In this document: piece by piece, positions 35,424 through 46,810 of the stretch
Numbering within the stretch: position 1 is the stretch's first letter
Layout of the letters: every line of letters begins with the position of its first letter
Origin: Isoetes taiwanensis
Taxonomy: Eukaryota; Streptophyta; Lycopodiopsida; Isoetales; Isoetaceae
Length of the DNA: 64,000 nucleotides
NCBI GenBank assembly: GCA_021234155.1
Contig: JAJEKV010000010.1
Span: 15,318,275 to 15,382,274, forward strand
Direction of reading: 5' to 3'
Notes under the pieces: generated by a model
Database searches by the model: none
Seen by the model: only the letters and a program-made list of their open reading frames with translations
Told to the model about the DNA's origin: nothing
Made by a program: the position numbers and the translations under genes

Positions 35424-38400
35424 CCCCTCTGTGATAACCAGAGCCATGCCTATCTGTGGAGGGATTTGGTGCCGCCCCCGAAGCCGGGTCATCGGTATTG
35501 CAAGCACCGTACCCATTGCTCGAGGTGATGTTCCCCGTGGGCTGTGCCGCTTGCTCAAGACCCTTCTCCGAATGTCACGGGGTGCGGTCCAGAGACCAAA
35601 CATCTGTTGATGCGATGCTCGCGAGGTATCGGCCTTCTTGTTCTTGAGAAAGGAACGGTATTGACCCTGGCGGCCAGCGGGCGAGAGATGGGATCGACTG
35701 ACTTGCCGGTGTGCGCGTTTGAGCTCCCACACACATCATCAAACCATCCGCTATGGGAAGGTGGTGGTGCCCGAGGCTTGCCGTGAGCGGCCTCTCCCAA
35801 AGCATCTTTTCTGCACGTCGGCCGGAAGCGTGAGTCACCGGTGGCATTGCTCTTGAAGTGTGGGGAGTTGCAGCAGTCCCCTTGGATCATGCTCAAGCGG
35901 TGGGCATAGGTCCCCGCGACGGTCGTAGTCCAGGCGGGGGGGCACCGGTGTGTTGAGGCAAGTAGGTGCACGGGGAGCCTCCCACCGGAGATGCATGAAC
36001 AGGGGGCCGGTGGTGGAGTCTACTTCCGGCCCGAAAGTGTTCCGTCTCCGATGGAAAAATGAGTAACCAGTGCGGACCCGTTCCTCAACCGCCAGATAAT
36101 CCACCACACCGAGCCGCCCCTTGGTTCTCCTGTCTACAAGTGCAGCCGCTGGAAGACGGCCATTGCACCAACCCATTACAGATAACTAGGTCAAAGATAC
36201 TACCCAGCAACAGCAACTGCCTGCCATAGCGCGAAATATGGCTGTCATCTGATATCCTTGACCAAGCCACCTCTCTGGGGTTCAACCGCAAGACGCCCCT
36301 CTACCCGGGGGCTCAAATTTTGGAACCCGCTCGGCTCTCGCTGCGGCGTGCATTAAAGTCGCCAAGCAACATAACCGCCCAACCTGTTTGTCTTTCAGTA
36401 TGGCATCATATAGATCGACATAAGGCTCCAATCGATCCACATCTGAATGAGTGTTATAGAAGTTGCTCTCGGCATGTGGAAAGTAGCATGCTGCTATGAG
36501 GAGAGTGTCGCCACTGTCATGTTGCACGCCAGCACTCCACAAGTAGCGACATTGTACTTGTCTATTTTTTTGTGCAACAAGGCGAAGTGCCTCAAGGTTG
36601 CTGCGGTAGTAGCAGCAACCCCGCCATGCCCTCTCTTGCCTGTGCACTCATTGAACAGAGAAATGCAGAGATAGCTGGGAGGTACGGTAGTTCAGGTTCT
36701 GTATGCTCCCATGTTTCCATGAGGAAAATGAGATCCATATCGGTGCAATAGAGTTGAGACTCTCGCCCTTTACGCGTGGGAAGCCCCAACAGTTCAAGAC
36801 ACCATCAGGAGGCACAGTTCCTATTTGTCGGCATTCGATGTGGACTTCGATGATCTGCCCCGGTTGCGGGGGGGAGGTGTCAGCGGCGGCCACGGAGCGG
36901 CGGGAGGCGAGGAGTGCGGATTAAAGGGCCGCCTTGAAGCGGCAGCAGCCAGCGGAGTGGCAGCAGCGGCGGCGCATTGCCTCGGCAACCTCGCCAGCGG
37001 CACGAAAATCACCCAGCTTGCCCCAGGACAAGGCCTGCGGCCCCCTCACGGGCGACGCCCGACTGGGCGGTGGGCCGGGCGGGACTCTGTTGCATCGGGG
37101 TGAGATCACGGTCAACATACGCAGCAGTCCCCTTCAATTGCCTACTCTGACTCAGGATGGCCTCCCAGACTGCGCATGTCGCCCGCCACCGTGAAGGTGA
37201 CAACACGCTTGGCGTCTGTGCGTTGAGCCCCAAAGGGCTCGCTCTAGCAATGTACCGCGGTCGGGGAATGCCATTGAGATAGGATCTCATCCTCACGCGC
37301 TTTGGTGAGATCCTCTCACGCCTCCCTCACGAGTCCACGCACCACCACATTATGGCGTCGGCGGGCCTGCCCTGCCAAGCCACCGAGTCGAGGGCAACAT
37401 TAGCCGCCCCGGCAGGTGGCCTTTGTTGGCTGGGAGTGTGTGGGCCGCCACAGCCGGGGGTGTGGTGTGCGAGATGGAGGAGGTGGCATGCATCTGTCAC
37501 CTGCTTGGCGACTGGTGGGCTGGGGCACGGGCGCGCTTCGGCAGCTGTCCACGTGGTTGAACCCTCGGCGCTCGGGAGCTCGGGAGCCTAGCCCACGTTG
37601 GAATCTCTGGCCGCTTGGCGGCTCATTTGTGCAAAGGCCCGCAGTGTTCATGGACCTGAGCACGGAGGCCGCTTTGCCTTGCTTTGCCGGGCAATGGTTG
37701 CTTTGAGCTCCTGGATCTCCTGATCTTGTGTCTCCACCCTATTCTGCGGGGTTCTTAGCTCACTGTTGGTTGGTTTCGGACGATGGCTCGGACGTTCAGA
37801 TCACGGTGGCATACCCCTCCTTCCGACTTGAGGGGGAAATAGTTGCCATCAGTATCCCGCTTCAACACCTCGGCTTGTCGCATGCCATAGTCTCCCGCGG
37901 TGGAGGAGGGAATCCACGTGAGCTCGCCAAGTCGGCAAGGCCCCGCTTATCATGTTGCCTCTCAAAGTGGGCCAAAAGCGAAGCAGATCTTCTAAGCTGC
38001 TTTGCATGCGGGTCTCCATGTCAGTAACCGTTGCCTTTCCACTTGCCAAGCGTCTTTTGAGCACATGGGATCGAGGAGGAATTTGTATCTCTGCTGTCAA
38101 TCCACGCAATCAGGGTTTGTTATTCTCGATCTGTTCCTCCAATTTGTTTCATGGTTCGCCTCGCGCGTAATGGAGCTTGAGCGACCTTCATCCATCTCCG
38201 AGCCAATCTCGTAGAGTGGGCCTTTTTAGGGCTTCCCTCCTCATGGAAGAGGTTTCTCCCCGTCTTTGTTATCCACCGGGCCCAGGGGCGTTTTTGGCGG
38301 CCCCTCCCCAGTTCTCTGTGGGTGGGGCCGGGGCTGGGGTTGGGAATGTCTCCCCTCGGATGGGGGTGCGGGGAAGGGGCTCTGGCGGCCATGAAGTTGT
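35424..38400 (-). mobile_element. Old LINE, 5' part (ORF1 and endonuclease)
   Basis: Minus strand, 5' to 3': ORF1 from the ATG at 38392 (Pro/Arg-rich start, frameshifted), an L1 ORF1p-like C-terminal piece at 37296-37009 with RQLKGTAAYVDRDLTPMQQ (parallel to LKGEKGIWLDQDLTPTQ in the LINE at 54955), then an APE-type endonuclease with LNCWGFPR, MDLIFLMETWEHTEPELP and AACYFPHAES, and a spacer region toward RT. It joins the RT half at 24725 once the LTR element is removed. GC-rich and full of frameshifts. Confidence 0.8.
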
Positions 38401-39266
38401 ATGATATGAATGGGGGTTAAAGAACTAAAGTGCTTAATAGTGTTCTCGTCTCTGATTTTTCTCAGAAATGATCTAGCAATAAAGACCTGTTATATAATCT
38501 TAGATTGCTTGCATTTATGCGAATTGGTTAGACAGCAAAGAGCTTGCTGCAAGATTCGTTTTATACACAGGAGATAGTCTCTATATTTTAGCCTCTATAT
38601 TTTAGCATTTTCCCATCTCAGAACTGAGAAAGCGGGCCTTGTTCATAGCCACAAAAACATGTTAGCTAGATTTCTTTTTATCTAGAGCTTTTATACATCA
38701 CATTTTAACACCAAAGCTCAATTCTGTAAGCAGAACTTTCTCTTAAACTTGAGGCTTTTCTCTTATTCAAAGAGTTTCTTCTCAGAACAAAGCTTCTAGC
38801 TACAGTGGTAGGGATCATTGCTTTCGTAATTTGAAGGCAGCGTTTATTACACTAGGGAATCTTCCTCACTCAAAGATTCCCCTCAGAATATTCTTTGACA
38901 GGTACCGCCACACTCGACAACACACTCGCAGCTCCGCCGCTTGTGCGCCGCCTCGTCTGGCAGAGCCGCCTCAGAACATTCATCAGTGGAATCTTCTCGT
39001 GCGGAAGATTCCCTTGTACATAGAAATTGTCAACCATGCATCTTAAATTACAATAAAAAATCCAAGGCAGCCAAAGTAAAATGTTAAAAACACAGAAAAT
39101 GTTGTAAATAAGAAACTAGTTTAAACTGGATATACCACACAGTTAAAATCCAAGAGGGGTGGAATATTGGCACAAATTCCATTCCCATTAGCACTTCTAA
39201 ACAATCTTCTAGACAACAGTATTATTCAGATCCGTTAGTGCAGAGGTAGAAACTCAATGAAGTCTC
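38401..39266. other. Intergenic stretch with palindromic motifs
   Basis: Contains two short hairpins, GGGAATCTT...AAAGATTCCCC (about 38858-38884) and GGAATCTTC...GAAGATTCC (about 38990-39014), and the GC-rich core shared in reverse with 21559-21600. No gene seen. Confidence 0.5.
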
Positions 39267-40791
39267 TTATGGTTCTACAAGGACAGCCTCCTTGTAAAGA
39301 GGTGGAGGTGGAGGCGCATTGACATCTATCTCCACAGGAGTAGGCACACGAGGCCGTGCCTCGCCCAACAAAGGAGTTCTCATCGACGAACCTGCGCCTT
39401 CAGCTCCTCCTCTCAAGGGTTCAAGTGATGCAAGATTTCCAATTCTCTTCAGCTCCCTCAATTGCAACACTCTGATCAGGTTCATGATAGAAGCCACAAC
39501 ATATAATGCCATTGCTATCGTTGCAAGGCATGCTGCAGTTGCCTGCATTCAAACCATCATTGTTCAAAAAATTGTAAACCATAACCTAATGATCCTCAGT
39601 TAACTCTCAAAAGGCTCTGCGATCGTTTTTCAGAAAATTGGGAAGCAAACCAATTCAAACTTCTACATTACATTTCAGTATTGGAAATCAAAATCAAACT
39701 GATACAAAAATCACATGAGATTGGAATGATCCTCAGCTATCCAACCCTCAAAAGACTCCACGATCTTTTTTCAAAAAACTGGGAAGCATGCCAATTCAAA
39801 GTTCAAAATTACATTTAAGTATTGGAAATCAAAATCAAGCTGATACGAAAATCACATGAGAGATTGGAAAGCAAAACACATGAGAGATCCTTCATAAATT
39901 AAAGCCACATATACGGGAGAGGCATCTAGATCTGCTCTAATAAGACAACCCTATACCAGCCATGTCATGATCTATCATCATGGCATTCATAATCATATGT
40001 AGCAAATAGATCTCACCTGTGTTCTTTCCCCTGTTGTCTTTGGCCAGGTTTCCAGACCCAATACCACACAAAGGACTAGAAGGGTGCTCCCTACTATCAT
40101 AGGAACTTTGACAGAATTTTGGTATGCTTGAATCTCCAAAGGACTTCTTTCATAGACTTCGAACATGTTGAGAACAGAACCCAAGAGCCATAATGCAGAG
40201 CCTATAAGAAGCAGCCTTACAGCATGAACTTGGAGACCATATGATTGAGAATAATGTCTGCCATGGGAGGTCTGTAACGCCCAAACCCCACAAGTCAAAT
40301 CTAACAAGTAATAACTCCAGGGCCCTTAAACAACATTTTATAAAGGCCAACTGCATATAAAGCACATCTGTTCATTGCATTTTGGTTGGCTAAGCCTAAA
40401 AAGGACTATCTATTCAATACGTGCAGATGCTTACCCTAAGAAGAAATAAAACTCCCACAAAGAGGAAAATAGAACCCCCTGCATAGACTAATGGTGCTGC
40501 TACTTCCACATATGCCAGCTGCTTGTCTAACCTAATTCTGTGCATTTGATAATGTATACCAGCGAGGTGAGCATGTAGATCATGCAAATTAACAGCTAGC
40601 ACAAGAAACACTGCAAATAACACGAGAACTAAGCCGATTATGTTGTTATAATCAGGAAATTGAAGAGCCGCTCCAATCAGAAGAAGAACTGTGGCTATGA
40701 AGTAGATTATTGCATTTGCAAGTTCAAAAGAATCTGCATATGCTTCAGGACCATAGAGTCTGCTACTTCTAGCACCTGCAAGCTTTACCAT
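39267..40791 (-). CDS. Conserved-looking six-pass membrane protein, three exons
   Basis: Exon 1 40791-40435 (119 codons from ATG), exon 2 40271-40017 (85 codons), exon 3 39542-39267 (91 codons plus stop). All introns are phase 0 with GT-AG ends (AGG|GTAAGC, ACAG|ACC, CAG|GTGAGA, TGCAG|GCA). The product is about 295 residues with six hydrophobic spans: AIIYFIATVLLLIGAALQF, IIGLVLVLFAVFLVLAVNL, LVYAGGSIFLFVGVLFLL, LLLIGSALWLLGSVLNMF, VPMIVGSTLLVLCVVLGL and LATIAMALYVVASIMNLI. The C-terminal tail is proline-rich. No stops or frameshifts, unlike everything around it, so this is the best candidate for a living host gene here. The function is not recognised. An exon upstream of 40791 is possible, since the frame stays open back to a TTTTTGCAG site. 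Confidence 0.75.
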
Positions 40792-41211
40792 CTTTGCAAA
40801 GGGATGAGTAAACAGACAATCTGCAAAAATACGAACCCTAGTTACTTTGAGCAGCTCAACACACGCTCTGTGGATGCTACAGACGCATGCTTATAAGATA
40901 TATCCCAAATCAGGCTAAAATGGCTGGTGACCATTAAACTGGGTTTGATTCCGACACCAAACAGCCGTAAGTTCCTGAAATTTGCTAAAGCAACACGAGT
41001 CCATGCAGCCACAATCACAGCCGCCATAGCTAGACGAGAAGACAAGTGTCGACTACATGCAATGGTGCCACATATGAAGACCATTATTTTTGTCATTTCT
41101 AACACGAGCTTGAAGTTAATGCCGTGGATGTCATATGTTGTGCATTTTACTAGAAAGGGTTATTTATCCCAAGGTTTTAAATTTTTGCCCCCACAATGCC
41201 ATCAAATGTAG

Positions 41212-42109
41212 GCCCTTTTTCCACGATTGGCCTTAAAAAATAGGACTATCTTATAACTATGTAGATATACAAGTCCCTTATTATTTAAGGACTGTATGAG
41301 ATGACTGTGTATTGCATCAATAAACCTTTGTTAGATTTATATTTATTGAGGTTATGCAAATACTATCATAGTAAATAAGCAACAATAAAGAAGTAATAAT
41401 ATGATGGCATGCAATCATATTATAGTTCACCAAAGTCACATGAAATTACATGGCTAGAACTTTAGTAAACTTTGATGGGTGCTTTACCATACCTCTACCA
41501 AGTTGTGTGCACGAAAGCATTATCCCTTGCTTCACTTGCAGCCGAAGGAAGAGACAAATAAAGAGCGTGAATGCAAGGAAGTTGCTTAACTTCAAGAACT
41601 ATTATAAAATCCTTATATGAACATTTTGGCATGGAAGGTGGTTGTTTTCCTTCTTATGTAGTGTTGTTTTCTTTTTTGTTTGCATTTTCTCGTTACTATT
41701 TAGGTGCATGCGACATGTGTATTCCAAATTATAATCTCTAGTCATGTGTGTTTTAAATTTCTTTTAAGCCCATCTGTGTTAGTCAGAAGCATTTATGGCC
41801 AAAATTCTTGCACAGACGACCTTCTTATCCTTTGTTTCTTGCTTTGTTCTGGCAGAGGAAAGAGAGATGCAGATCTAAAGAAGCTGGATCGGCGATGCTC
41901 AGCTCCTAGACTGGCAAGTCTTCTAGACAATATGGGCATCAAGAATTCTTCCACGGGGAGGACCATCATCAGATTTCATGGTTTTTCTTCACTAAAACTC
42001 CTTTAGCTTCTTGCAAATCTTCCCGCCAGTTATGATGATGGATTTGTTTAAGAAAAGCGCCTGAAATGGAGCATTCTAGCATAACTCTATGCATTCCTGT
42101 TAAGTTTGT
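41212..42109. other. Mostly non-coding; one splice-like block
   Basis: At 41851-42005 a CTGGCAG acceptor-like site precedes RDADLKKLDRRCSAPRLASL, open to a TAG. It could be an exon of an unknown gene. Nothing else seen. Confidence 0.25.
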
Positions 42110-42400
42110 TGGCCAATGGCTCAACGCATGAAAGCATCATGTCCACTACAAATGGCCACTACTAGTAAGGGAACATCCCCGTCCGCCAGATTCTTTGCCA
42201 GTTTTGCTAGCACGTTCTCCAAATCTCTCTCCTATTGCACAAATCCATCGCAACTCCCTAGCACCTTAAATGTCATCTCAAAAGACTTCCTAAATTTGGG
42301 TTAGGATTAGCGAGTGTCAGTTGTGATCATAATGTCGATAACCCCAGCTTCTGCGCCAGTGCCATGAGCGACATTAGGTGGCTCTCATCTTCGAATGAAG
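42110..42400 (-). other. Coding-like fragment, unidentified
   Basis: The minus strand reads PKFRKSFEMTFKVLGSCDGF, one stop, then ERDLENVLAKLAKNLADGDV and PLLVVA. The even, protein-like composition suggests decayed coding DNA. No family recognised. Confidence 0.25.
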
Positions 42401-42859
42401 CGAGGCATGATTAAATAGACCTAGGTACTCTGGCTATGCAACGAGGAAATTTGTTGCAAAGGGAGATACAGGAATTGGCTACGACAAAACTATTGGTTAA
42501 TGTCGTCACGTGAATGCCTACGCTTCTTCCTCCTAGTGTTGAGCTCATGTTCGATTGTTATCTCCGGAGTTTAGATATCTGACATGCTTCTGCATATTGA
42601 GCCACCGAGAGTTCAAATAACATGTCTGTGATTGGCTCAATGTCAAAACAACATGTGTGATTGGCTCTTTGTATATTAGTTAGAATCTTTGATTTCTTGA
42701 TTTTCATTCTATTAAGCTGAGTAACCATGTTCAGATGATAAATGGTCTCTTAGGTATCTTCTTGCAACTACACATAGAAAAAGTTTTTTTTACCGTTGCA
42801 AAACACAAACAAATGCAAACATGTTTTATATGTATTTTCTTTTTGAAGGATGTGGAACT

Positions 42860-43367
42860 TTATTAATCAGGAGAAACGATAAAACGTAGATGGTGGATTG
42901 AAAACCCAGTGGAGAAATTGTCCACAGAGCAAAACCACTCGCCACCTTACAGCGTACAACATGTAAATGAGCTATATATAAGTGTTAATCTGGAGATAGT
43001 GATTCCAAATATGGTTCTTCACTTCATCATTTACTAAGGAAGGTATATATCCTTTGAAAATGCATTGCTTAGCTTCAACGAGTACTTGAGCATCAAGGGC
43101 TCTATTGCCCTTGAAAACGAAGAGATTTCTTCTTTTCCAAAGTGACCAAATGATCCTTGATGAAGTCAAATAAAATGCTCTCTTTGCCAGATTTTCCTAG
43201 GAACTTGGGTACACTACCAATAAGACTTGCTGGCTATTGAAATTGCAATTTAAAAGACTTTGAAGCCACAATCAAGCCAGTCTAGCATGCTGGCAGAAGA
43301 AGAAACAATGCTCGACTGTCTAATTCCTCTGAGGCATGAAGGGCATGTCGCCAGCACCTTGGGACGA
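42860..43367 (-). mobile_element. LINE C-terminal zinc-finger (zf-RVT) remnant
   Basis: The minus strand, from the edge of the next element, reads LATCPSCLRGIRQSS, SASMLDWLDCGF and IIWSLWKRRNLFVFKG, the C-terminal zinc-binding region of plant L1-type reverse transcriptases (..W.LW..RN..VF). The 3' end near 42857 reads TTTATTAATCAGGAGAAAC on the plus strand, a phrase also found at about 5648. The LTR at 43368 starts inside this LINE. Confidence 0.7.
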
Positions 43368-44889
43368 TGTGACGTTCTAGTATAATATATGCCCTATACT
43401 GCCACGTCACGCGTACATGTCATCATGACAAGTACTAGCGAGACGTAAAGGGTTGCACCTAGGGGGCAACCTCGTAAGTTGTGCATGTTTAATAAATATA
43501 TGCAACTATAAACCCCATGCCAAATGGCACCCCATTTGGCCAATGTTAACCTAACCCTAAGGGTGTCTATATAAGGGCTTCCCCCTTAAACCCTAAACCC
43601 TTCTTCCTTTTTCGCAATTAGGGTTTCCCAGATCCATTTCAGCCAAGCCAGAACTCTAGTTCGCATTGCCAGGCTCTGAAAAGCCGCCCTTGCACAATAG
43701 ATCTTCCAGCAGCAGCAGTCTTCAGCGGGATCAGAAGCATGGACGCATTCCGAGGATCTGGAGCAAGTCAGCCGCCAGGTAAATAGTCATTCTGTTGTGC
43801 AAAGCCACCTTTTAGCTTGGCAATGAGCTGGTTTAGCATGTTAATTCAGCCTTAGAGGCCTTACAGATCCCGAGATCATAAGCTCTAACAAAAGAACCTA
43901 ACTTTGGGTGTTTAGGTAGGTAGATTAGATGTTATTCTACAATTTAGTTCTTTGATGATTATGGTGTTCATTCTATGCTCTCTCGTGTATTGGGAAGGGG
44001 GGTAGAGACCCTAAAAGCCTCTGTAGCAGATGTTGTTAGATAGCCTCATTAATACCCAATTAATGCCGCCTGTGCACAAGAGCCCGCCTGGTTGTGGGTG
44101 GAGGGGCTAGACCGATGAAAAAAGGGGACTTGTCCCATCACTGATTGATCCCTCTGGTGTGTAAAGCCTACCAGGGATCTTAGTGGGCTAGGCTTAATGG
44201 TTTGCCACTGAGGGTGGGCAAGGCATGAGCTCGACACCTCTGGGGTGATGCGTCACCTTCCATGGGGTTCAAGTCGAATCAGGGCAGTGGCCCTCTAGCC
44301 GCCTGTGATGGGGCATGCATGCCTCTGGAGGGGAGGTGACTCTCCTCCTGCCTCATCGGGACTGGGGAGATGCAACCCAGGAGTAGCCCTCTTGGCTATG
44401 TACCCGGCAGGCTACGGTCCGGTCACAATACTTTTCAACCTACTCTGCAAAGTGTGCACGGGAGGGGCAGATGGAGTGGACTACCCAACAACCATGTTCT
44501 TATGCCAGCCCAATTCATTGCCATGACTCGGTCTGCATTGACTTCTGGAGGCCCAAGCCGTCAGTCGATCCCCTATGAGTCTGAGCCCTGGGTAGGATCT
44601 CCCCATGTTGATGCTATTGATGTTGTTGTATATGAGATGTTATGATGTATTCACCCTTCGAGGTGAGCTTATTGATGTATTGATGTTATGTGCTCATGTT
44701 TATTCACGCTTCCGCAGCTAGGATGGTCCCGAAGGAAGACGGGCAAAATGACCCATCCACTCTTCCCTCACTGGCCCAGTTCATGGGATTGGTGTCAGGT
44801 GGATGGTCCCTGCTAGTTTGGCTACCGAGGGGATGAACTCCACCTTCGGATACGATGGGAGCATCATAGATGAAGTAGGGGACGTCACA
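43368..44889 (+). repeat. 5' LTR of the chromovirus
   Basis: Inferred from the TGTGACGT start inside a LINE, the ACGTCACA end one base before the primer-binding site, and a promoter in between (TCTATATAAGGG near 43568, followed by CCCTAAACCC). Length 1522 bp. It has no partner in the window to confirm it. Confidence 0.7.
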
Positions 44890-44890
44890 G

Positions 44891-44902
44891 TGGTATCAGA
44901 GC
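44891..44902 (+). promoter_or_regulatory. Primer-binding site, initiator-Met tRNA type
   Basis: TGGTATCAGAGC is the standard plant LTR-retroelement site for initiator methionine tRNA. A perfect 7-bp stem, GATCTTG/CAAGATC with loop ATAGAC, follows directly (about 44906-44925). Confidence 0.9.
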
Positions 44903-45109
44903 ATGATCTTGATAGACCAAGATCGAGCACTGACCATTCCCTGTTAGGACTAACAGTAGACTTCCAGTCTTGGGAAGAGCCATCCAAGCATGAACCTCAA
45001 AAATTGGGAATTTGTTTTTCCAATTTCTAGTGCAGTAAGTAGAAAAATGCTAAGTTAGTAAGAATTTTTAGCAAGAACCCTAGAAATCTTGGCCAAAAAG
45101 GTGTGACCC

Positions 45110-45393
45110 CTCACAGAGTGCGCCCAGGGCCAATCCGTCATTCTCAGATTTGCTTCTCGCGCACTATGTGAGTGGTGGACCCATGTTGACCTAGATAGAT
45201 GCTTAATTAATGTAATCTGATAGTGCAGGGTAGCTTAATCCTTAGATTTGAGCTAGAATTGCATGTTATAACACTAAGAAACACCTTGTAACTTGAAAAT
45301 TAGAGTAAAAAAGGGATGACCCCTCACAGAGTGCGCCCAGGGCAAATCCGTCATTCTCGGATTAGCCTCTCACGCACTATGTGAGTGGTGGAC
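45110..45393 (+). repeat. Double-hairpin repeats 1 and 2
   Basis: Copies at 45110-45180 and 45323-45393. Each reads CTCACAGAGTGCGCC ... CGCACTATGTGAG, an outer stem of about 13 bp with one mismatch. Inside it AATCCGTCATTCTCGGATT forms a 6-bp stem with a 7-base loop (the first copy has CAGATT instead). Spacing 213 bp. They lie before the TATA box of the histone-like gene. Confidence 0.85.
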
Positions 45394-45506
45394 ACTTTTT
45401 GCCCAAACAAACCTAATGTATTGATCATATAAACAGTAATACAGTAATAACTTGTAGGATTGTACAACATGAATTTGCAGGTCCAAACCCTAAAACCCCC
45501 AGACCT

Positions 45507-45520
45507 ATAAATAGATCTTT
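45507..45520 (+). promoter_or_regulatory. TATA box of histone-like gene
   Basis: CCTATAAATAGATC, about 105 bp before the ATG. It is followed by an AGGGTT motif and GGAGGCGATTTTTAGG. The same layout recurs before the second accessory gene. Confidence 0.65.
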
Positions 45521-45617
45521 AGGGTTCCCCATTTACACTTTCCTTCTCCAGTTAGCTACTCGTTGTTCAAGGAGGCGATTTTTAGGCGCCAGGAAGGCGA
45601 TTAGACCAATTCAAAAC

Positions 45618-46810
45618 ATGGCCCGTACCAAACAAACTGCCCGAATAGTTGTGCTTCTTGCGCTCCTCTTTCTGCTTTTTGTGCTCCTCTTTTTGCTTCT
45701 TGCACTCCTCTTTTCTCTTTTTGTGCTCCAGCTTCTCTTCCTTCCTCTTCCTTTTTAACTCCTTCTTCTCCTTGAGTTTCTCCACTGTTTCTTCCGTCAT
45801 TGCCTCGTCCTGCTCCTCCTCATTCTGCCCTGCATCACCTTGGCTCTCAGGATTCTCTTGTTCCTCCACTTCTTGGGCGCGCTCCTCCTCCTCCTTCTGA
45901 TGCTCCTGGTCCTCTTCTTGGGTGTCAGGATTGGCATTTGGATCTTGCTCTCGACTGCCCCGCTCCTGAGCCTGTCTCGCCTTCTGTTGGGCAGCCCGCT
46001 CTTGGGTGCTGACGAGGTAGAAGAGAATAAGAAGCGGAGAGAGGACAAAGGAAAGGACCCAGCGCCGCCAAAGAAACCCCGGCGAAAGACAAAAACAAGC
46101 CGGCAAAGGGAGTTGTAATAGCGGAGCGGGAACCCGATAGGCCACCCTCATCCTCTGACACTGAGTCAGATGATGAGATAAGCGTCCCCCGCGCAACTGA
46201 AGGCTCGGGACCTTCAAATGCAGGTGCCGAAGAGGAGGAGCCGGCAGCAGGACCACCACCCTACCCCAAATGGCCACCACCACCACCCTACGACAAGAAA
46301 GGCAAGCCAGCAAGGGAGTCATATGTACTCAAGCACGAGCAGGAGTACAGGAAAAAGCTTAAGGAGTACAACCAGTACATGAAAATGTACGAGGAATACT
46401 CCAAGTACTACGAGGAGCACAAGGTGACGTACGTGGAAGGAGGCAGGCCATCGAAGAAGAACACCCTGAAGCCGCCCCCAGAAAGACCAGCACCACCGAA
46501 GAAGCCAATAACGAGAAAGGCGGATTCTTACTTCGCGAGAGCTGCTCGGGAGATCCGCCATTTTCAGAGGAGCTACGGGTTGCTGATCCCACGAGCCGCC
46601 TTCATGAGCCTCACCCGCGATATTTTGCAGGAATTTGACAAGACCAAGAGAGTAACAGATGATATGTTACTCGCACTACAGGAGGCGGCAGAACAAAGGA
46701 TAGTTCAGCATTTTGAAGACTCGTTAGCATGTGCCCTCCATGCAAAAAGAGTGACTTGTATGCTTAAAGACATGAAACTAGCTAGATACATTAAGAAAGA
46801 AGACTGCTAG
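45618..46810 (+). pseudogene. Histone H3-like gene inside the retroelement (inverted segment, frameshift)
   Basis: The ATG at 45618 is followed by ARTKQTAR, the exact N-terminus of histone H3. About 45645-46013 is then readable only on the opposite strand, as a Glu/Lys/Gln-rich charged coil that starts STQERAAQQKARQ. From 46011 the plus strand resumes (EVEENKKRREDKGKDPA); one frameshift falls within 46031-46115. An acidic Ser/Asp stretch (SSSDTESDDE), a Pro-rich linker (PPPYPKWPPPPPYDKK) and a Tyr/Lys/Glu helix follow. The C-terminal 90 residues match the H3 fold: AREIRHFQRSYGLLIPRAAF (helix N and alpha1), MLLALQEAAEQRIVQHFEDS (alpha2), CALHAKRVTCMLKDMKLARY (loop 2, alpha3). LALQEA.E, FED..CA.HAKRVT.M.KD..LAR are H3 landmark positions. 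The tail and linker are much longer than in a normal H3, and the fold is diverged. Ends with TAG at 46810. It is disabled here by the inversion and frameshift, so the finding concerns the family rather than this copy's activity. Confidence 0.9.
45645..46013 (-). other. Inverted segment inside the histone-like gene
   Basis: The plus strand here is an implausible Leu/Phe-rich reading. The minus strand gives an even, charged sequence (QEEDQEHQKEEEERAQEVEE and KEKKELKRKRKEEKLEHKKR). The minus-strand reading begins with S-T, which would follow the AR of the H3 tail as in ARKST. Both ends join in frame if the block is turned round. Breakpoints are uncertain by about three bases. The minus-strand open frame across 45582-46322 is therefore not taken as a gene of its own. 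Confidence 0.75.

Noticed and set aside
36821-38404. Many overlapping open frames on both strands in GC-rich DNA
   Set aside because: High GC removes stop codons by chance. Only the minus-strand LINE ORF1/endonuclease reading shows family motifs.
45582-46322. 246-codon minus-strand open frame as an independent gene
   Set aside because: Only its central charged part (about 46013-45645) looks like protein. The ends are reverse readings of the H3 tail and of the plus-strand acidic/proline region. It is better explained as an inverted block of the histone-like gene.
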